This document shows positions 1 through 9,522 of a stretch of DNA of 64,000 nucleotides, one piece after another (the first letter of the stretch is position 1; every line of letters starts with the position of its first letter). A program made the position numbers and the translations under genes. Location of the stretch: the NCBI RefSeq assembly GCF_003439925.1, contig NZ_QQRR01000002.1, forward strand, positions 682,001 through 746,000, read 5' to 3'. The notes under the pieces are model-generated. The model searched no databases. It had not been told where the DNA came from and saw only the letters and a program-made list of their open reading frames with translations. Source of the DNA: Haloprofundus halophilus (lineage in GTDB: Archaea; Halobacteriota; Halobacteria; Halobacteriales; Haloferacaceae).

Positions 1-543
1 AAGAACGCCCGCCAGAACGTCGTCGCGGTCGACGAGAACGACGAGAGACGGGAGGTCGTCAATCGCCTCACCGCACACACCGGCGACGGTATCCGCCACC
101 GGGCGTTCACCGCGCTCGTCTTCGACCACCAGGGCCGCATCCTCCTCGGTCAGCGCGCACCTACGAAACGCCTCTGGGACACTCACTGGGACGGCACCGT
201 CGCCTCCCACCCCGAGGACGGTCAGAGCCAAGAGGAGGCGACCCGCCAGCGCCTCGAAGAGGAACTCGGCATCACGCCCGACCAGTACTCGGACCTCCGC
301 GTGACGGACAAGTTCGAGTACAAGCGCTACTACCCCTCGGTCTCCGGTGCCGACGGCGTCGAGTGGGAGGTCTGCTCGGTACTGAAGGTGACGCTCGACG
401 ACGTCTCGCTCGACCCCGACGAGGACGAGATAGCCGGCCTGCTCTGGGTCGACTACGAACACCTCCACGACCACCCCGACTGGTACCGCCAACTCCGGCT
501 CTGCCCGTGGTTCGAGATCGCCATGCGCCGGGACCTCGACTGA
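1..543 (+). CDS. idi: Isopentenyl-diphosphate delta-isomerase type 1 (5'-truncated by window edge)
   Basis: Interconverts IPP and DMAPP, feeding archaeal isoprenoid lipid and carotenoid synthesis in the cytoplasm. The reading frame is open from base 1, so the N-terminus lies outside the window. The NUDIX-like core is visible: FTALVFD, then WDTHWDGTVASHP, then the helix EEATRQRLEEELGI. The metal-site glutamates of type 1 Idi are kept in EWEVCSV, and the late Trp in LCPWFEIAM is present. Oddity: where E. coli Idi has its catalytic Cys (VCGHP) this protein reads VASHP, with Ala at codon 202-204. The JAMM protease gene follows after 6 nt, so co-transcription is likely. Family assignment is firm; catalytic competence cannot be judged from sequence. 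Confidence 0.9.
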   Translation, partial: KNARQNVVAVDENDERREVVNRLTAHTGDGIRHRAFTALVFDHQGRILLGQRAPTKRLWDTHWDGTVASHPEDGQSQEEATRQRLEEELGITPDQYSDLRVTDKFEYKRYYPSVSGADGVEWEVCSVLKVTLDDVSLDPDEDEIAGLLWVDYEHLHDHPDWYRQLRLCPWFEIAMRRDLD

Positions 544-549
544 ACGCCG

Positions 550-987
550 ATGCCGTCGTCGCGCCTCCTTCTGTCGACGACGGCCGCCGAATCGATTCTC
601 TCGCACGCTCGCGACGGCGCGAGTCACGACGGCGGACCGCGAGAGGTGTGCGGCGTGCTGGTCGGCGACCGAGGCGACGGAACCGCGCCCGACGCCGCGA
701 CCGATATCCGCCGGGTGCCGAACGCCGCCTCGGAGCCACGAGCGCGGTACGAACTCGACCCGGAGGCGACGCTCGCGGCCATCGAGGCGGCCGAAGCGGC
801 GGGAGACGACGTGATCGGCTTCTACCACTCCCATCCGGAGAGTCGGGCGCGGCCGAGCGAGACCGACAGGAGGGAGGCGACGTGGGAGGGGTACGTCTAC
901 CTCATCGTCTCGCCGGCGTACGACGAACTGCGCGCGTGGCGCTGGACCGGCGAGCGGTTCGACCCGCTCGACGTCGACATCGGCTGA
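550..987 (+). CDS. JAMM/MPN-domain metalloprotease, probable desampylase (HvJAMM1-like)
   Basis: 145 residues, a single MPN (Mov34/PAD1) domain. The full JAMM zinc motif is visible: Glu32 in REVCGVL, His93 and His95 in YHSHP, then Ser103 and Asp106 (H-x-H-x10-D spacing). Standalone archaeal JAMM proteins of this size, typified by HvJAMM1 of Haloferax volcanii, cleave SAMP ubiquitin-like proteins from targets or from linear fusions. That function is inferred here from family and lineage. It sits 6 nt behind idi, probably in one transcript. There is no signal peptide, so it is cytoplasmic. An alternative role in sulfur-carrier processing is possible. Confidence 0.85.
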   Translation: MPSSRLLLSTTAAESILSHARDGASHDGGPREVCGVLVGDRGDGTAPDAATDIRRVPNAASEPRARYELDPEATLAAIEAAEAAGDDVIGFYHSHPESRARPSETDRREATWEGYVYLIVSPAYDELRAWRWTGERFDPLDVDIG

Positions 988-1028
988 CCGGCGGAGAGAG
1001 ATTCGCTCCGAGCGGACCGGGTCTCGAC

Positions 1029-1072
1029 GGGGCTCGGAACCGTTCGCGGCGGGGCTCGGAACCGTTCGCGGC
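1029..1072. repeat. 22-bp perfect tandem duplication
   Basis: The 22-nt unit at 1029-1050 is repeated exactly at 1051-1072, in the gap between the JAMM gene and the SDR gene. It is GC-rich and non-coding. It looks like a recent slippage duplication just upstream of the SDR promoter region. Confidence 0.9.
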
Positions 1073-1118
1073 GGGGATTCGAAAACCCCTAACCGCGCGT
1101 GCGACCAAGCGCCGGTAG

Positions 1119-1823
1119 ATGACCCCCGACCCCGAGCTGTACGACTCGCTCGACGGACAGGTAGCGCTCGTCACCGGCGCGAACCGCGGTATCGGCCGGG
1201 AGATCGCCGCTCGGCTCACCGACCTCGGCGCGACGGTGTACGCCGGCGTCCGGAGCGTGAGCCACGACGTTCCCGACGGCCAGCGCCGCGTGCTGCTGGA
1301 CGTGACTCAGGAGGGCGACGTCCACGAGGCGATGGCGACCATCGACGACGACGAGGGGCGACTCGACGTCCTCGTGAACAACGCCGGAATCAGCGGCCCC
1401 GGCGAGTCGCTGGCGGCGTCGCGGACGCCCGAACTCGACCGGACGCTCGCGACGAACCTCCGCGGACCGATGCTCGTCACGAAGTACGCGCTGCCCGCGC
1501 TCACCGCCGAACCCGGCGGCCGCGTCGTCAACGTCTCCTCGGGGATGGGCGCGCTCGGTGAACCGCAGTCGGGCGGGTCACCCGCCTACCGCATCTCGAA
1601 GACGGGACTGAACGGCCTGACGGCGTACCTCCACGGCGAGTACGGCGACGACGGACTGCTGGCGAACTCGGTCTGTCCCGGGTGGGTTCGGACCGATATG
1701 GGCGGCGAGAACGCGAGTCGACCCGTAGAGGAGGGCGCGGAGACGCCGCTGTGGCTCTGTCGCTTCCGCCCGGGGAGTCCCGCCGGGAAGTTCTGGCGCG
1801 ACAAGGAGGTTATCGACTGGTAG
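1119..1823 (+). CDS. SDR family NAD(P)-dependent oxidoreductase
   Basis: 234 residues, a classical short-chain dehydrogenase. The Rossmann glycine motif TGANRGIG is at residues 19-26, NNAG at 87-90, Asn113, Ser140, and the catalytic pair Tyr157/Lys161 (YRISK). PGWVRTDMGG marks the usual substrate-loop region. Arg45 after beta-2 (VRS) hints at NADP(H) use, but this is weak. The substrate is unknown. The sequence resembles the carbonyl-reductase-like SDRs common in haloarchaea. The ATG start gives a good N-terminus. The gene converges on the hydrolase gene with 25 nt between stops. Confidence 0.88.
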   Translation: MTPDPELYDSLDGQVALVTGANRGIGREIAARLTDLGATVYAGVRSVSHDVPDGQRRVLLDVTQEGDVHEAMATIDDDEGRLDVLVNNAGISGPGESLAASRTPELDRTLATNLRGPMLVTKYALPALTAEPGGRVVNVSSGMGALGEPQSGGSPAYRISKTGLNGLTAYLHGEYGDDGLLANSVCPGWVRTDMGGENASRPVEEGAETPLWLCRFRPGSPAGKFWRDKEVIDW

Positions 1824-1848
1824 TCGGACGGTGCGACGCCGTCGCCGC

Positions 1849-2745
1849 CTACTCGGCGAGGAACTCTTTCAGCAACTCGCTGACGCGGACTGGTTCCTCG
1901 TGCTGGACCCAGTGGGTGGCGTCGTCGAGCATCACCAACCGACCGCGCTCGCACATGTCGACGCTCTCGCGGGCCATCGACTTCTTGAGGAACTGGTCCT
2001 TCGCTCCCCAGATGACGAGCGTCGGCGGTTTGACGTGGCCGTTTTCCGGTTCCGGTCTCGACCGGGCGGCGGCGCGATACCAGTTCACCATGCCGGTGAA
2101 CGCGCCGGGTCGCCTCCACGTCTGGCGGTAGCGCTCGAAATCCGACGGCGAGAACGTCCCCGGTTCGCTCGACTGGCGCATCGTCCGAACGAGTAGTCGA
2201 AAGTCACCCGCCTTCGACAGTCGCTCGGGCACCAGCGGTATCTGGAAGAAACCCATGTACCAACTCCGGAGTTTCTGTCCGAAACTCCGCTTGAGCGTCC
2301 GACGGAACACCGTCGGATGCGGAACGTTGAGGACGCCGAGGTGGTCGACTCTGTCCGGATAGTGAAGGGCGACCCACCACGCGACGGCCGCGCCCCAGTC
2401 GTGGCCGACGACAGCGGCGCTCTCGCGGTCGAGCGCGTCGAGGATGCCGACGACGTCGGCGGCGAGTTCCTCGATTCTGTACGCCGACAGGTCGTCGGGT
2501 TTGTCGCTGAGGTTGTAACCGCGCTGGTCGGGGACGACGACCCGGTAGCCGGCGTTGGCGAGCGGTCGAATCTGGTCGCACCAGCCGTACCAGAACTCGG
2601 GGAACCCGTGGAGCAGGACGACCAGCGGTCCGTCCTCCGGTCCGGCCTGAACCGTGTGCAACCGGACGCCGTTGGTCTCGACGTAGACGGACTCGCCGGG
2701 TATCTCGGTCACAGGTGCGCTTTCGGTGTCTGCGTCGCTCGCCAT
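1849..2745 (-). CDS. Alpha/beta hydrolase, epoxide hydrolase-like
   Basis: 298 residues starting at the ATG at 2745; a longer in-frame start at 2781 would run into the upstream gene. Oxyanion motif HGFPEFW is at 46-52. The nucleophile elbow GHDWG has Asp116 in place of Ser, as in epoxide hydrolases and haloalkane dehalogenases. The acid region WGAKDQFL and the His in DDATHWVQHEEP complete a plausible Asp-Asp-His triad. Epoxide hydrolase is more likely than dehalogenase because of the HGFPE motif. The substrate is unknown. The start lies 2 nt after the stop of the preceding gene on the same strand, so the two are almost certainly co-transcribed. Confidence 0.85.
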   Translation of the reverse strand: MASDADTESAPVTEIPGESVYVETNGVRLHTVQAGPEDGPLVVLLHGFPEFWYGWCDQIRPLANAGYRVVVPDQRGYNLSDKPDDLSAYRIEELAADVVGILDALDRESAAVVGHDWGAAVAWWVALHYPDRVDHLGVLNVPHPTVFRRTLKRSFGQKLRSWYMGFFQIPLVPERLSKAGDFRLLVRTMRQSSEPGTFSPSDFERYRQTWRRPGAFTGMVNWYRAAARSRPEPENGHVKPPTLVIWGAKDQFLKKSMARESVDMCERGRLVMLDDATHWVQHEEPVRVSELLKEFLAE

Positions 2746-2747
2746 CC

Positions 2748-3152
2748 TCACTCCATCGGGACGACGTCGTCGGTCAACCAACAGCCGTCGCGTTCGCCGC
2801 CGCGCTGACGCGAGAGGCGGAACTCGTAGCGGACCTCCTCGCCGTCGGGCGTGACGACGACGACTTCCTGTCTCGCGGTGTCGCCGCTGACCTCCGCCGG
2901 CGTCGTCGCCGCGCGTTCGTGGTCGACGAGCGGGCGGTAGACGTCGCTCCGCGCCGCGCGGGTGAATCGTTCGAGCGAGCCCGACGCGCGCCGACGCGTC
3001 GCTGAGGCGAACGCGTACGTCGTCTCGATGCCGCTGTCGAGATACGGTTCGTCGTTGCGTCGGAGGCTCTCTAACTGGTGTTCGACGACTTCCTCGGGCG
3101 AGAGTCGGGGCGTCGGCTGCGGCAGTCCGTGGCGTCGATACTGCTCGTTCAT
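2748..3152 (-). CDS. Small conserved protein, DUF4864-like
   Basis: 134 residues, no signal peptide or membrane segment. The central pattern PEEVVEHQLESLRRND, then GIETTYAFAS, then SLERFTRAARSDVYRPL resembles the DUF4864 family, an NTF2-like fold of unknown function. The C-terminal half looks like a beta-rich segment (RQEVVVVTPDGEEVRYEF). It is the first gene of a two-gene unit with the alpha/beta hydrolase (2 nt spacing), so a related role is possible but unproven. Confidence 0.7.
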   Translation of the reverse strand: MNEQYRRHGLPQPTPRLSPEEVVEHQLESLRRNDEPYLDSGIETTYAFASATRRRASGSLERFTRAARSDVYRPLVDHERAATTPAEVSGDTARQEVVVVTPDGEEVRYEFRLSRQRGGERDGCWLTDDVVPME

Positions 3153-3199
3153 GCGCTACGTACGCCGCACGCCTCCAAATAGCTGTTTGCCGCGTCGCG

Positions 3200-3601
3200 T
3201 CACTTCTCGCCGCGCGTGGCGGCGGTCATCGACCACACCGCCGTCAGTCCGAGAATGAGCGCCGGAATCAACGGCAACGCGAGCATCGTGGCGAAAAACG
3301 ACAGCCCGAGCTCTCCCGGCGCGCTGGGGACGAGATAGATGATACCCGGGACGACGAGAAACGAGAGGACGACGGCGGCGACGAGCGCCCACCCGCGGTC
3401 GCCGAACCCCGACGGCTCCGGCTCCGCGCCGGGTTCGCCGTTCGGTCGGTGGACGTAGCCGCGGTCGGGCGAACTCCCACCGACCTCCGACTCCGACGAG
3501 TCGAAGCCGCCATCGGAGTTCGCCCGACGCGCTCGCGCCTCGCCGGCGCCGCGACCCTCCTTCTCCCGCGCCGTCGTCTCCTCGTCGCTACTCGTACTCA
3601 C
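3200..3601 (-). CDS. Small membrane protein of unknown function
   Basis: 133 residues from a GTG start. The first 65 or so residues are acidic, polar and low-complexity. Two hydrophobic helices follow (around 68-92, VAAVVLSFLVVPGIIYLV, and around 97-122, FFATMLALPLIPALILGLTAVW). The start overlaps the 3' end of the preceding oxidoreductase gene by 14 nt, so translation is probably coupled. I do not recognise a function. Similar two-helix proteins with charged heads are common in haloarchaea. Confidence 0.65.
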   Translation of the reverse strand: MSTSSDEETTAREKEGRGAGEARARRANSDGGFDSSESEVGGSSPDRGYVHRPNGEPGAEPEPSGFGDRGWALVAAVVLSFLVVPGIIYLVPSAPGELGLSFFATMLALPLIPALILGLTAVWSMTAATRGEK

Positions 3602-4631
3602 TGTCGGGTATTACGACCACCTTGCCAAAGCCCTCACGGTTCTCTATCATCTCGTGGGCGCGGTCGGCTTCGCTCATCGGCAGCGTCTCGCGGATGCGCG
3701 GCTCGAAGGTGCCGTCCCAGACGAGTTCGAGCACGTCGTCGACCTGGCCGGGCGTCGCCATCGTCGACCCGATGACCGAGAGCTGGTTCCAGAAGATGCG
3801 GTTCAGTCCCGCACCGGGGTTCCCGCCGGTGGTCGCCCCGCAGGTGACGATGCGACCACCCTTCGCCAGGCTCTTCAGCGAGTCGCCGTACGTCTCCTCG
3901 CCGACGTGGTCGACGACCATGTCGACGCCGCGCTTGCCGGTCAACTCGCGAATCTCGGCGGCGAAGTCGTCCTCCTCGTAGTTGATGACGTACTCGGCGC
4001 CGCACTCCTTCGCGTACTCCAGTTTCTCTTCGCTGGAGGCGGTGGCGTACACTTCCGCCCCGGCGTAGTCGGCAATCTGGACCGCCGCGTGGCCGACGCC
4101 GCCGGACGCGCCGAGGACGAGAACCTTCTCGCCGGCCTCCAGTCCGCCGCGGTCGATCAGCATGCGCCACGCCGTCTGGAAGACGAGCGACGCGGACCCG
4201 GCGACTTCCCAGTCGACGTGGTCGGGCACGGGGACGAGGTTCTGTTCGGGGACGGCGGCTCTCTCGGCGTGAACGCCGCGCACGTGTTCGCCGATGATGT
4301 GGAAGCGGACGCAGCGCGCTCTGTCGCCGTCGCGGCAGAACTCGCACTGCCCGCAGGAGACGCCGGCGCTGACGGCGACGTGGTCACCCTCCTCGAACCG
4401 AGTGACTTTCTCGCCGACGGCTTCGACGACGCCGGCCGCGTCGCTGCCGGGGATGTGCGGCATCTCCAGGTCGATACCGGGCATCCCCTTTCGCGTCCAG
4501 ACGTCGAGGTGGTTCAACGCGCCCGCCTTGACGTCGACGAGCACCTCGTCGGGGCCTGGGTCGGGGTCGGAAAACTCCCCGTACTCGATGACGTCGCGGT
4601 CGCCGTGCTCCGTGAACTGGACGGCCTTCAT
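3588..4631 (-). CDS. Zinc-binding medium-chain alcohol dehydrogenase / quinone oxidoreductase family
   Basis: 347 residues from the ATG at 4631 (MKAVQFTEHG). A longer frame to 4697 adds a non-conserved tail. MDR architecture: GroES-like N-terminal domain and a Rossmann domain with GASGGVGHAAVQIA. The structural-zinc cysteines are present in SCGQCEFCRDGDRARC. The residue normally supplying the catalytic-zinc Cys is Asn in GALNHLDVW, as in many quinone-oxidoreductase-like MDRs. So only structural zinc is certain and the substrate is unknown. The small membrane protein gene overlaps its 3' end. Confidence 0.85.
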   Translation of the reverse strand: MKAVQFTEHGDRDVIEYGEFSDPDPGPDEVLVDVKAGALNHLDVWTRKGMPGIDLEMPHIPGSDAAGVVEAVGEKVTRFEEGDHVAVSAGVSCGQCEFCRDGDRARCVRFHIIGEHVRGVHAERAAVPEQNLVPVPDHVDWEVAGSASLVFQTAWRMLIDRGGLEAGEKVLVLGASGGVGHAAVQIADYAGAEVYATASSEEKLEYAKECGAEYVINYEEDDFAAEIRELTGKRGVDMVVDHVGEETYGDSLKSLAKGGRIVTCGATTGGNPGAGLNRIFWNQLSVIGSTMATPGQVDDVLELVWDGTFEPRIRETLPMSEADRAHEMIENREGFGKVVVIPDSEYE

Positions 4632-4791
4632 GCTGGAACCCAGCACCCGGCGCGTCAAAACTGTGTGTTTCCGTCCGACGACTTGCCGGTTGTTCATCTT
4701 CTATCAAACAGGTTCGCTCTCGAACGCAGCGGTGGTGCGCGGCGGTCCTCCGTCGCCCGAAGTTTTGGTGCCGCCGTGCGAACCGTGGTGC

Positions 4792-5535
4792 ATGAACGAA
4801 AACGAGAGCGACCACGGCGACGGCCATGAGTCGGACACCGACGACAGTCACCACGATTCGGACACCGACGACGACCACGGCCACAGTTCACACACCGACG
4901 ACGACCACGGCCACAGTTCAGACGCCGGAGACCACCACGGCCACGACCACGACCACCACCACCACCACGACGTCGAGACGCTCGGCTTCGCCGTCGTCAC
5001 CGTCTCCTCCACGCGCTCGCTCGACGACGACTCGGCGGGCGACGCCATCTCCGCGGCGTTCGAGGCGGACGGCCACGAACTCGCCACGCGCGAACTCGTC
5101 AACGACGACTACGACGGCGTCCAGGGGACGGTCAACCGACTCGTCAGCCGCGACGACACCGACGTGGTCGTCACCGCCGGCGGCACCGGCGTCACGCCCG
5201 ACGACGTGACCGTCGAAGCCGTCGAGCCGATTCTGGAGAAGGAACTGCCCGGTTTCGGCGAACTGTTCCGGACGCTGTCGTACGACGAAATCGGCACCCG
5301 CGTCGTCGGCACGCGCGCGACCGCGGGCGTCACCGACGGCGTGCCGGTGTTCTGTCTCCCCGGGAGCGAGAACGCCGCCCGCCTCGGCGCGGAGGAGATT
5401 ATCGTCCCCGAGGTGAGCCACCTCGCCGGGTTGGCGAGACGCGACGAGGCCGACGAAAACGATGCGGCCGACAAAAGCGACGAGGTCGACGAAGACGACG
5501 AGGCCGACGAAGAACCCGAGGCGACCGGGGAGTAG
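4792..5535 (+). CDS. moaB: MoaB/MogA-like molybdenum cofactor protein with His/Asp-rich N-terminal extension
   Basis: 247 residues. Residues 61-215 form a MoaB/MogA fold: [17 protein letters not shown], then the molybdopterin-binding-type TAGGTG loop, [12 protein letters not shown], and SYDEIGTR. The family adenylylates molybdopterin or binds it in Mo/W cofactor synthesis. Unusual: residues 1-60 are nearly all Asp, Ser, Gly and His, with 18 His including a run of five. Part of this is encoded by a 30-bp tandem repeat. Residues about 216-247 are a Glu/Asp-rich tail. The head looks like a metal-binding or chaperone-type appendage; that is inference. ATG 4792 is chosen because the sequence upstream in frame is not conserved-looking. 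Confidence 0.85.
   Translation: MNENESDHGDGHESDTDDSHHDSDTDDDHGHSSHTDDDHGHSSDAGDHHGHDHDHHHHHDVETLGFAVVTVSSTRSLDDDSAGDAISAAFEADGHELATRELVNDDYDGVQGTVNRLVSRDDTDVVVTAGGTGVTPDDVTVEAVEPILEKELPGFGELFRTLSYDEIGTRVVGTRATAGVTDGVPVFCLPGSENAARLGAEEIIVPEVSHLAGLARRDEADENDAADKSDEVDEDDEADEEPEATGE
4861..4920 (+). repeat. 30-bp tandem repeat encoding His/Asp-rich decapeptides
   Basis: Two 30-nt units, 4861-4890 and 4891-4920, differ only in the first base. Each encodes an [10 protein letters not shown] decapeptide inside the N-terminal extension of the MoaB-like protein. In-frame expansion of a metal-binding-like motif is the simplest reading. Confidence 0.9.
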
Positions 5536-5541
5536 CGGACG

Positions 5542-7623
5542 CTACTCGGAGCCGTCCTCGCGGCCGGGGTCGTGGCGCTCGAACCAGTCGGTGAGTTCGC
5601 GCAGGCGGTGGGTCGCTCGCTCGGGAGCGCCGATGTTGTGGTGTTCGTCGGGGTAGACGACGAGTTTGGCGTCGACGCCGCGACGGCGGACGCTGACGTA
5701 CAACTGCTCGGCCTGCGACGGGGGGCAGCGCCAGTCCTCGCCGCCGGCGGTGACGAGAAGCGGCGTCTCTATCTCGCCCACGTCACGGATGCTCGAAATC
5801 GCGCGGTACTCCTCGGGTTTCTCCCACGGCAGGCCGATGTCGTGGACGTACCACTGGTGTAAATCGGCGGTACCGAACAGCGAGTAGAAGTCGTAGATGC
5901 CGTGCTCGGGTGCCGCCGCGGCGAACATGTCGGTCCGCGTGACGACGTAGGCGGTGTTGATGCCGCCCTGCGAGAACCCGGAGATGAACAGGCGGTCGGC
6001 GTCGGCCCACCCGCGGTCGACTAGCTCCTCGACGCCCGAGACGATGTCGTCGGCCTCGCGCGGCCCCCACTCGCCGCGGATGGACTCGCTGAACTCGCGG
6101 CCGTAGGAGGTCGACCCGCGGTAGTTGACGTTGAAGACGACGTAGCCGCGGCCGGTCCAGTAGCTGTAGTCGAAACTGAACTCGGGCGCGTCGTAGGCGG
6201 TGGGGCCACCGTGGATGTGCGCGATGACGGGATACGACTCCGAGTCGGGGTCGAAGCCGTCGGGCAGGTACGCCAGCCCCTCCACCTCGACGCCGTCGCC
6301 GTTCTCGTACTGGACCCGCTCGCAGGTCGGCAGCGCGGCGTCGGTCAGCAAACCGTCGTTCAGTCGCGTCAGCCGAGCCGGGTCGCTCCCGTCCGACTCG
6401 GTTGCGTCGAGCGCGTACAGGTCCGCGCCCTCGTTCGGGTGGCTCAGACAGACGACGGCGCAGTCGCCGCCGACGGAGAACTGCGTGATAGTCCGGTCGG
6501 TCCCCTGGTTCTCGAAGACGCGCTCGGGGTCGTCCGTCTCGGCGTCGAGACGGACGAGTCGGGTCAGCGCCTCGTCGCCGACGGGCGCGAGCAGTTCGTT
6601 GTCCCCGACCCACTCGGGCGCACCGGCCCGCGAGCGAGTTCGGTCCAGCGACGCGGAGACCGAGCGCGCCTCGGTTCCCTCCGAGCCTTCGGCGTCGTCG
6701 ACGACGTACACCTCCGTCGGGTGGTAGGTGTTCGTCGGGTTCGCGCCGTCGAAGGCGAGCCGTTCGCCCGCCGCGTCCCACCGCGGGTTGGCGACGCCGA
6801 TGCCGCCGTCGGTGAGTCGCCGGAGGTCCTCGCCGTCGGCCGAGACGGTGTAGAGGTCCTGTTCGAACGTGTGGTCGGGATTTTCGCCGCGGTACGACCG
6901 GAACGCGATTCGACCGTTCGTGCCCCACGCAGGGTGGAGACCGCCGGTGCTCATCGCGCCGCGCGCGTAGGCGTCGTCGAGTCGCTCGGATTCGCCGGTC
7001 GCCACGTCGACGACGAACAGGTAGCTCCGCACGTCGTCGAGAAAGCCCATCCCGTCGCGCTTGTGCTGGAGGCGGGTGATTTCGACCGGGCCGCCGTCGC
7101 GGCGACGTTCGAGGTACTCGCGCTGCTCGTCGGTGGGGTCGCGCGCGGCGACGACCATCCGCTCGCCGTCGGGCGAGAACTCGAACTCGCGGCCGCCCTC
7201 GTCGAACTCGGTCACCTGTCGGGCGTCGCCGCCGCGTGCGAGGTCGAACAGCCAGACCTGGGGTTTGGGTTCGTCGCCCTCGTCGCTCTCGCCTCGACTC
7301 CCGTCGTCGCCCTCGGCGTCTTCGTCCGCCGGTTCGTCACTCCGTCCGACTTCGAGCGCCACGTCGCGGTCACGACTCGCGAGAAACGCGAGTTTCTCTC
7401 CGTTCGGTCCCCACGCGGGCGACCCCGCGTCGGAGGCGCGGGTGAGTCGGTGCGGCTCCCGACTGCCGTCGGTGGGCGCGACGAAAAGCGAGTTGCGCGT
7501 CTCGTCGGCGTCGGGGTCGCTCTCTGCGACGACGAACACGACGCGCTCGCCGGTCGGCGAGACGGCCACGTCGCGGATTCGTCGGAGGTCGTAGAAGTCG
7601 TCCAGTTCCAGCGGGACTGTCAT
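5542..7623 (-). CDS. S9 family (prolyl oligopeptidase-type) peptidase
   Basis: 693 residues from the ATG at 7623 (MTVPLELDD); an upstream in-frame start adds eight residues. The N-terminal two thirds is a WD40/TolB-like beta-propeller with repeated patterns such as [24 protein letters not shown] and [13 protein letters not shown]. The C-terminal alpha/beta-hydrolase domain carries Ser551 in GFSQGG, Asp630 in AGGEDWRCP and His661/662 in [10 protein letters not shown]. The family comprises acylaminoacyl and dipeptidyl peptidases acting on short peptides. There is no signal sequence, so it is probably cytoplasmic. It is divergently transcribed from ilvD across 129 nt. Confidence 0.9.
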   Translation of the reverse strand: MTVPLELDDFYDLRRIRDVAVSPTGERVVFVVAESDPDADETRNSLFVAPTDGSREPHRLTRASDAGSPAWGPNGEKLAFLASRDRDVALEVGRSDEPADEDAEGDDGSRGESDEGDEPKPQVWLFDLARGGDARQVTEFDEGGREFEFSPDGERMVVAARDPTDEQREYLERRRDGGPVEITRLQHKRDGMGFLDDVRSYLFVVDVATGESERLDDAYARGAMSTGGLHPAWGTNGRIAFRSYRGENPDHTFEQDLYTVSADGEDLRRLTDGGIGVANPRWDAAGERLAFDGANPTNTYHPTEVYVVDDAEGSEGTEARSVSASLDRTRSRAGAPEWVGDNELLAPVGDEALTRLVRLDAETDDPERVFENQGTDRTITQFSVGGDCAVVCLSHPNEGADLYALDATESDGSDPARLTRLNDGLLTDAALPTCERVQYENGDGVEVEGLAYLPDGFDPDSESYPVIAHIHGGPTAYDAPEFSFDYSYWTGRGYVVFNVNYRGSTSYGREFSESIRGEWGPREADDIVSGVEELVDRGWADADRLFISGFSQGGINTAYVVTRTDMFAAAAPEHGIYDFYSLFGTADLHQWYVHDIGLPWEKPEEYRAISSIRDVGEIETPLLVTAGGEDWRCPPSQAEQLYVSVRRRGVDAKLVVYPDEHHNIGAPERATHRLRELTDWFERHDPGREDGSE

Positions 7624-7723
7624 GGCCTCTCCTCTCAATCGCGACACATGTGGATTCTGGTCGCGGAACGCGTCGCCGGGTCACTTCCCCGATTCGACAG
7701 CAAGCATTGTTTCGTCGCGGCGA

Positions 7724-7729
7724 TTTAAG
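7724..7729 (+). promoter_or_regulatory. TATA-like element of ilvD
   Basis: A tttaag core is centred 27 nt before the ilvD ATG at 7753, the spacing expected for a leaderless haloarchaeal transcript. It also supports the ATG at 7753 over the GTG at 7744. Confidence 0.6.
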
Positions 7730-7752
7730 CCCACTCGCGGTAAGTGCGGTAC

Positions 7753-9522
7753 ATGAGCCGACAGCAACCGCATCCGGACGAGGGTCAGGAAGGAGCCGAC
7801 GCGGACCGTTTCGCGGGCGAGAAAGACCCCGACCTGCCGAGTTCGGGCGTCACCTCGGGCGCAGAGCGCGCCCCGCACCGAGCGATGTTCCGCGCGATGG
7901 GCTTCGACGACGACGACCTCTCCGCGCCGATGGTCGGCGTCGCCAACCCCGCCGCCGACATCACGCCGTGTAACGTCCACCTCGACGACGTCGCCGACGC
8001 GGCCATCTCGGGCGTCGAGAGCGCTCAGGGCATGCCCATCGAGTTCGGCACCATCACCATCTCCGACGCCATCTCGATGGGGACCGAGGGGATGAAGGCC
8101 TCGCTCATCTCTCGGGAAATCATCGCCGACTCGGTCGAACTCGTCGCCTTCGGCGAGCGGCTGGACGCGCTCGTCACCGTCGCCGGCTGCGACAAGAACC
8201 TCCCGGGGATGATGATGGCCGCCATCCGAACCGACCTCCCCACCGTGTTCCTCTACGGCGGCTCCATCCTCCCGGGCGAGCACGAGGGCCGCGACGTGAC
8301 GGTGCAGAACGTCTTCGAGGGCGTCGGCACCTACGCGCAGGGCGAGATGAGCGCCGAGGAACTCGACGAACTCGAACGCCACGCCTGCCCCGGCGCGGGG
8401 TCGTGCGGCGGGATGTTCACCGCGAACACGATGGCCTCTATCTCCGAGGCGCTCGGCCTCGCCCCGCTCGGCAGCGCCAGCGCCCCCGCCGAGTCCGACG
8501 AGCGATACGACATCGCCGCCCGCGCGGGCGAACTCGCGCTCGACGCCGTCGAGAACGAGCGCCGCCCCTCCGATATCCTCTCGCGCGAATCGTTCGAGAA
8601 CGCCATCGCGCTGCAGGTGGCGATGGGTGGGTCGACGAACGCCGTCCTCCACCTCCTCGCGCTCGCCGCCGAGGCGGGCATCGACCTCGACATCGACGAC
8701 TTCGACGACATCTCCCGGCGCACGCCCAAGATAGCGAACCTCCAACCCGGCGGCACGCGCGTCATGAAGGACCTCCACGACATCGGCGGCGTGCCGGTCG
8801 TCCTCCGCCGTCTGCTCGACGCCGACCTGCTGCACGGCGACGCGATGACCGTCACCGGCCGAACCATCGCCGAGGAACTCGACCACCTCGACCTGCCGGA
8901 CGACGACGGTATCGACGTGGACTTCCTCAACCCGGTGTCCGAGCCGTTCTACGACGAGGGGGCCATCAAGATTCTGAAAGGGAACCTCGCGCCCGACGGC
9001 GCGGTCATCAAAGCGACCGGCGACGACGCGTTCCACCACACCGGCCCCGCCCGCGTCTTCGAGAACGAGGAGGACGCGATGCGCTACGTCCAGACGGGGA
9101 AAATCGAGTCGGGCGACGTCATCGCTATCCGCAACGAAGGGCCCCGGGGAGGCCCCGGTATGCGCGAGATGCTCGGCGTCACCGCCGCCGTCGTCGGCCA
9201 GGGTCACGAGGACGACGTGGCGTTACTCACCGACGGTCGGTTCTCCGGCGCGACGCGCGGCCCGATGGTCGGCCACGTCGCCCCCGAGGCCGCGGCCGGC
9301 GGCGCGATTGCGCTGCTCGAAGACGGCGACGAGGTGACCGTCGACATCCCGAACCGGACGCTCGCCGTCGACCTGACTGACGAGGAACTCGACGAGCGCC
9401 GCGACGACTGGGAGCCGAAGCCGTCGAACTACACCGCCGGCGTGCTGGCGAAGTACGGCCAGTCGTTCGACTCGGCGGCAAACGGCGCGGTGACGAATCC
9501 GGCGGTGAAACGAGACGACTGA
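7753..9522 (+). CDS. ilvD: Dihydroxy-acid dehydratase
   Basis: 589 residues, full length for IlvD. It converts 2,3-dihydroxy-acids to 2-keto acids in Val/Leu/Ile biosynthesis. Iron-sulfur cysteines are in [16 protein letters not shown] and [16 protein letters not shown]; the conserved [21 protein letters not shown] and [10 protein letters not shown] blocks are intact. The start is set by the TATA-like element 27 nt upstream and by MSRQQPHP. No other ilv or leu gene is nearby. The last codons and stop are duplicated about 100 nt downstream. Confidence 0.96.
   Translation: MSRQQPHPDEGQEGADADRFAGEKDPDLPSSGVTSGAERAPHRAMFRAMGFDDDDLSAPMVGVANPAADITPCNVHLDDVADAAISGVESAQGMPIEFGTITISDAISMGTEGMKASLISREIIADSVELVAFGERLDALVTVAGCDKNLPGMMMAAIRTDLPTVFLYGGSILPGEHEGRDVTVQNVFEGVGTYAQGEMSAEELDELERHACPGAGSCGGMFTANTMASISEALGLAPLGSASAPAESDERYDIAARAGELALDAVENERRPSDILSRESFENAIALQVAMGGSTNAVLHLLALAAEAGIDLDIDDFDDISRRTPKIANLQPGGTRVMKDLHDIGGVPVVLRRLLDADLLHGDAMTVTGRTIAEELDHLDLPDDDGIDVDFLNPVSEPFYDEGAIKILKGNLAPDGAVIKATGDDAFHHTGPARVFENEEDAMRYVQTGKIESGDVIAIRNEGPRGGPGMREMLGVTAAVVGQGHEDDVALLTDGRFSGATRGPMVGHVAPEAAAGGAIALLEDGDEVTVDIPNRTLAVDLTDEELDERRDDWEPKPSNYTAGVLAKYGQSFDSAANGAVTNPAVKRDD

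Noticed and set aside
1029-1072. CRISPR-like repeats
   Set aside because: All repeats found here (1029, 4861, 17532, 32491, 36661) are two to three tandem copies without unique spacers, and no cas genes are present.
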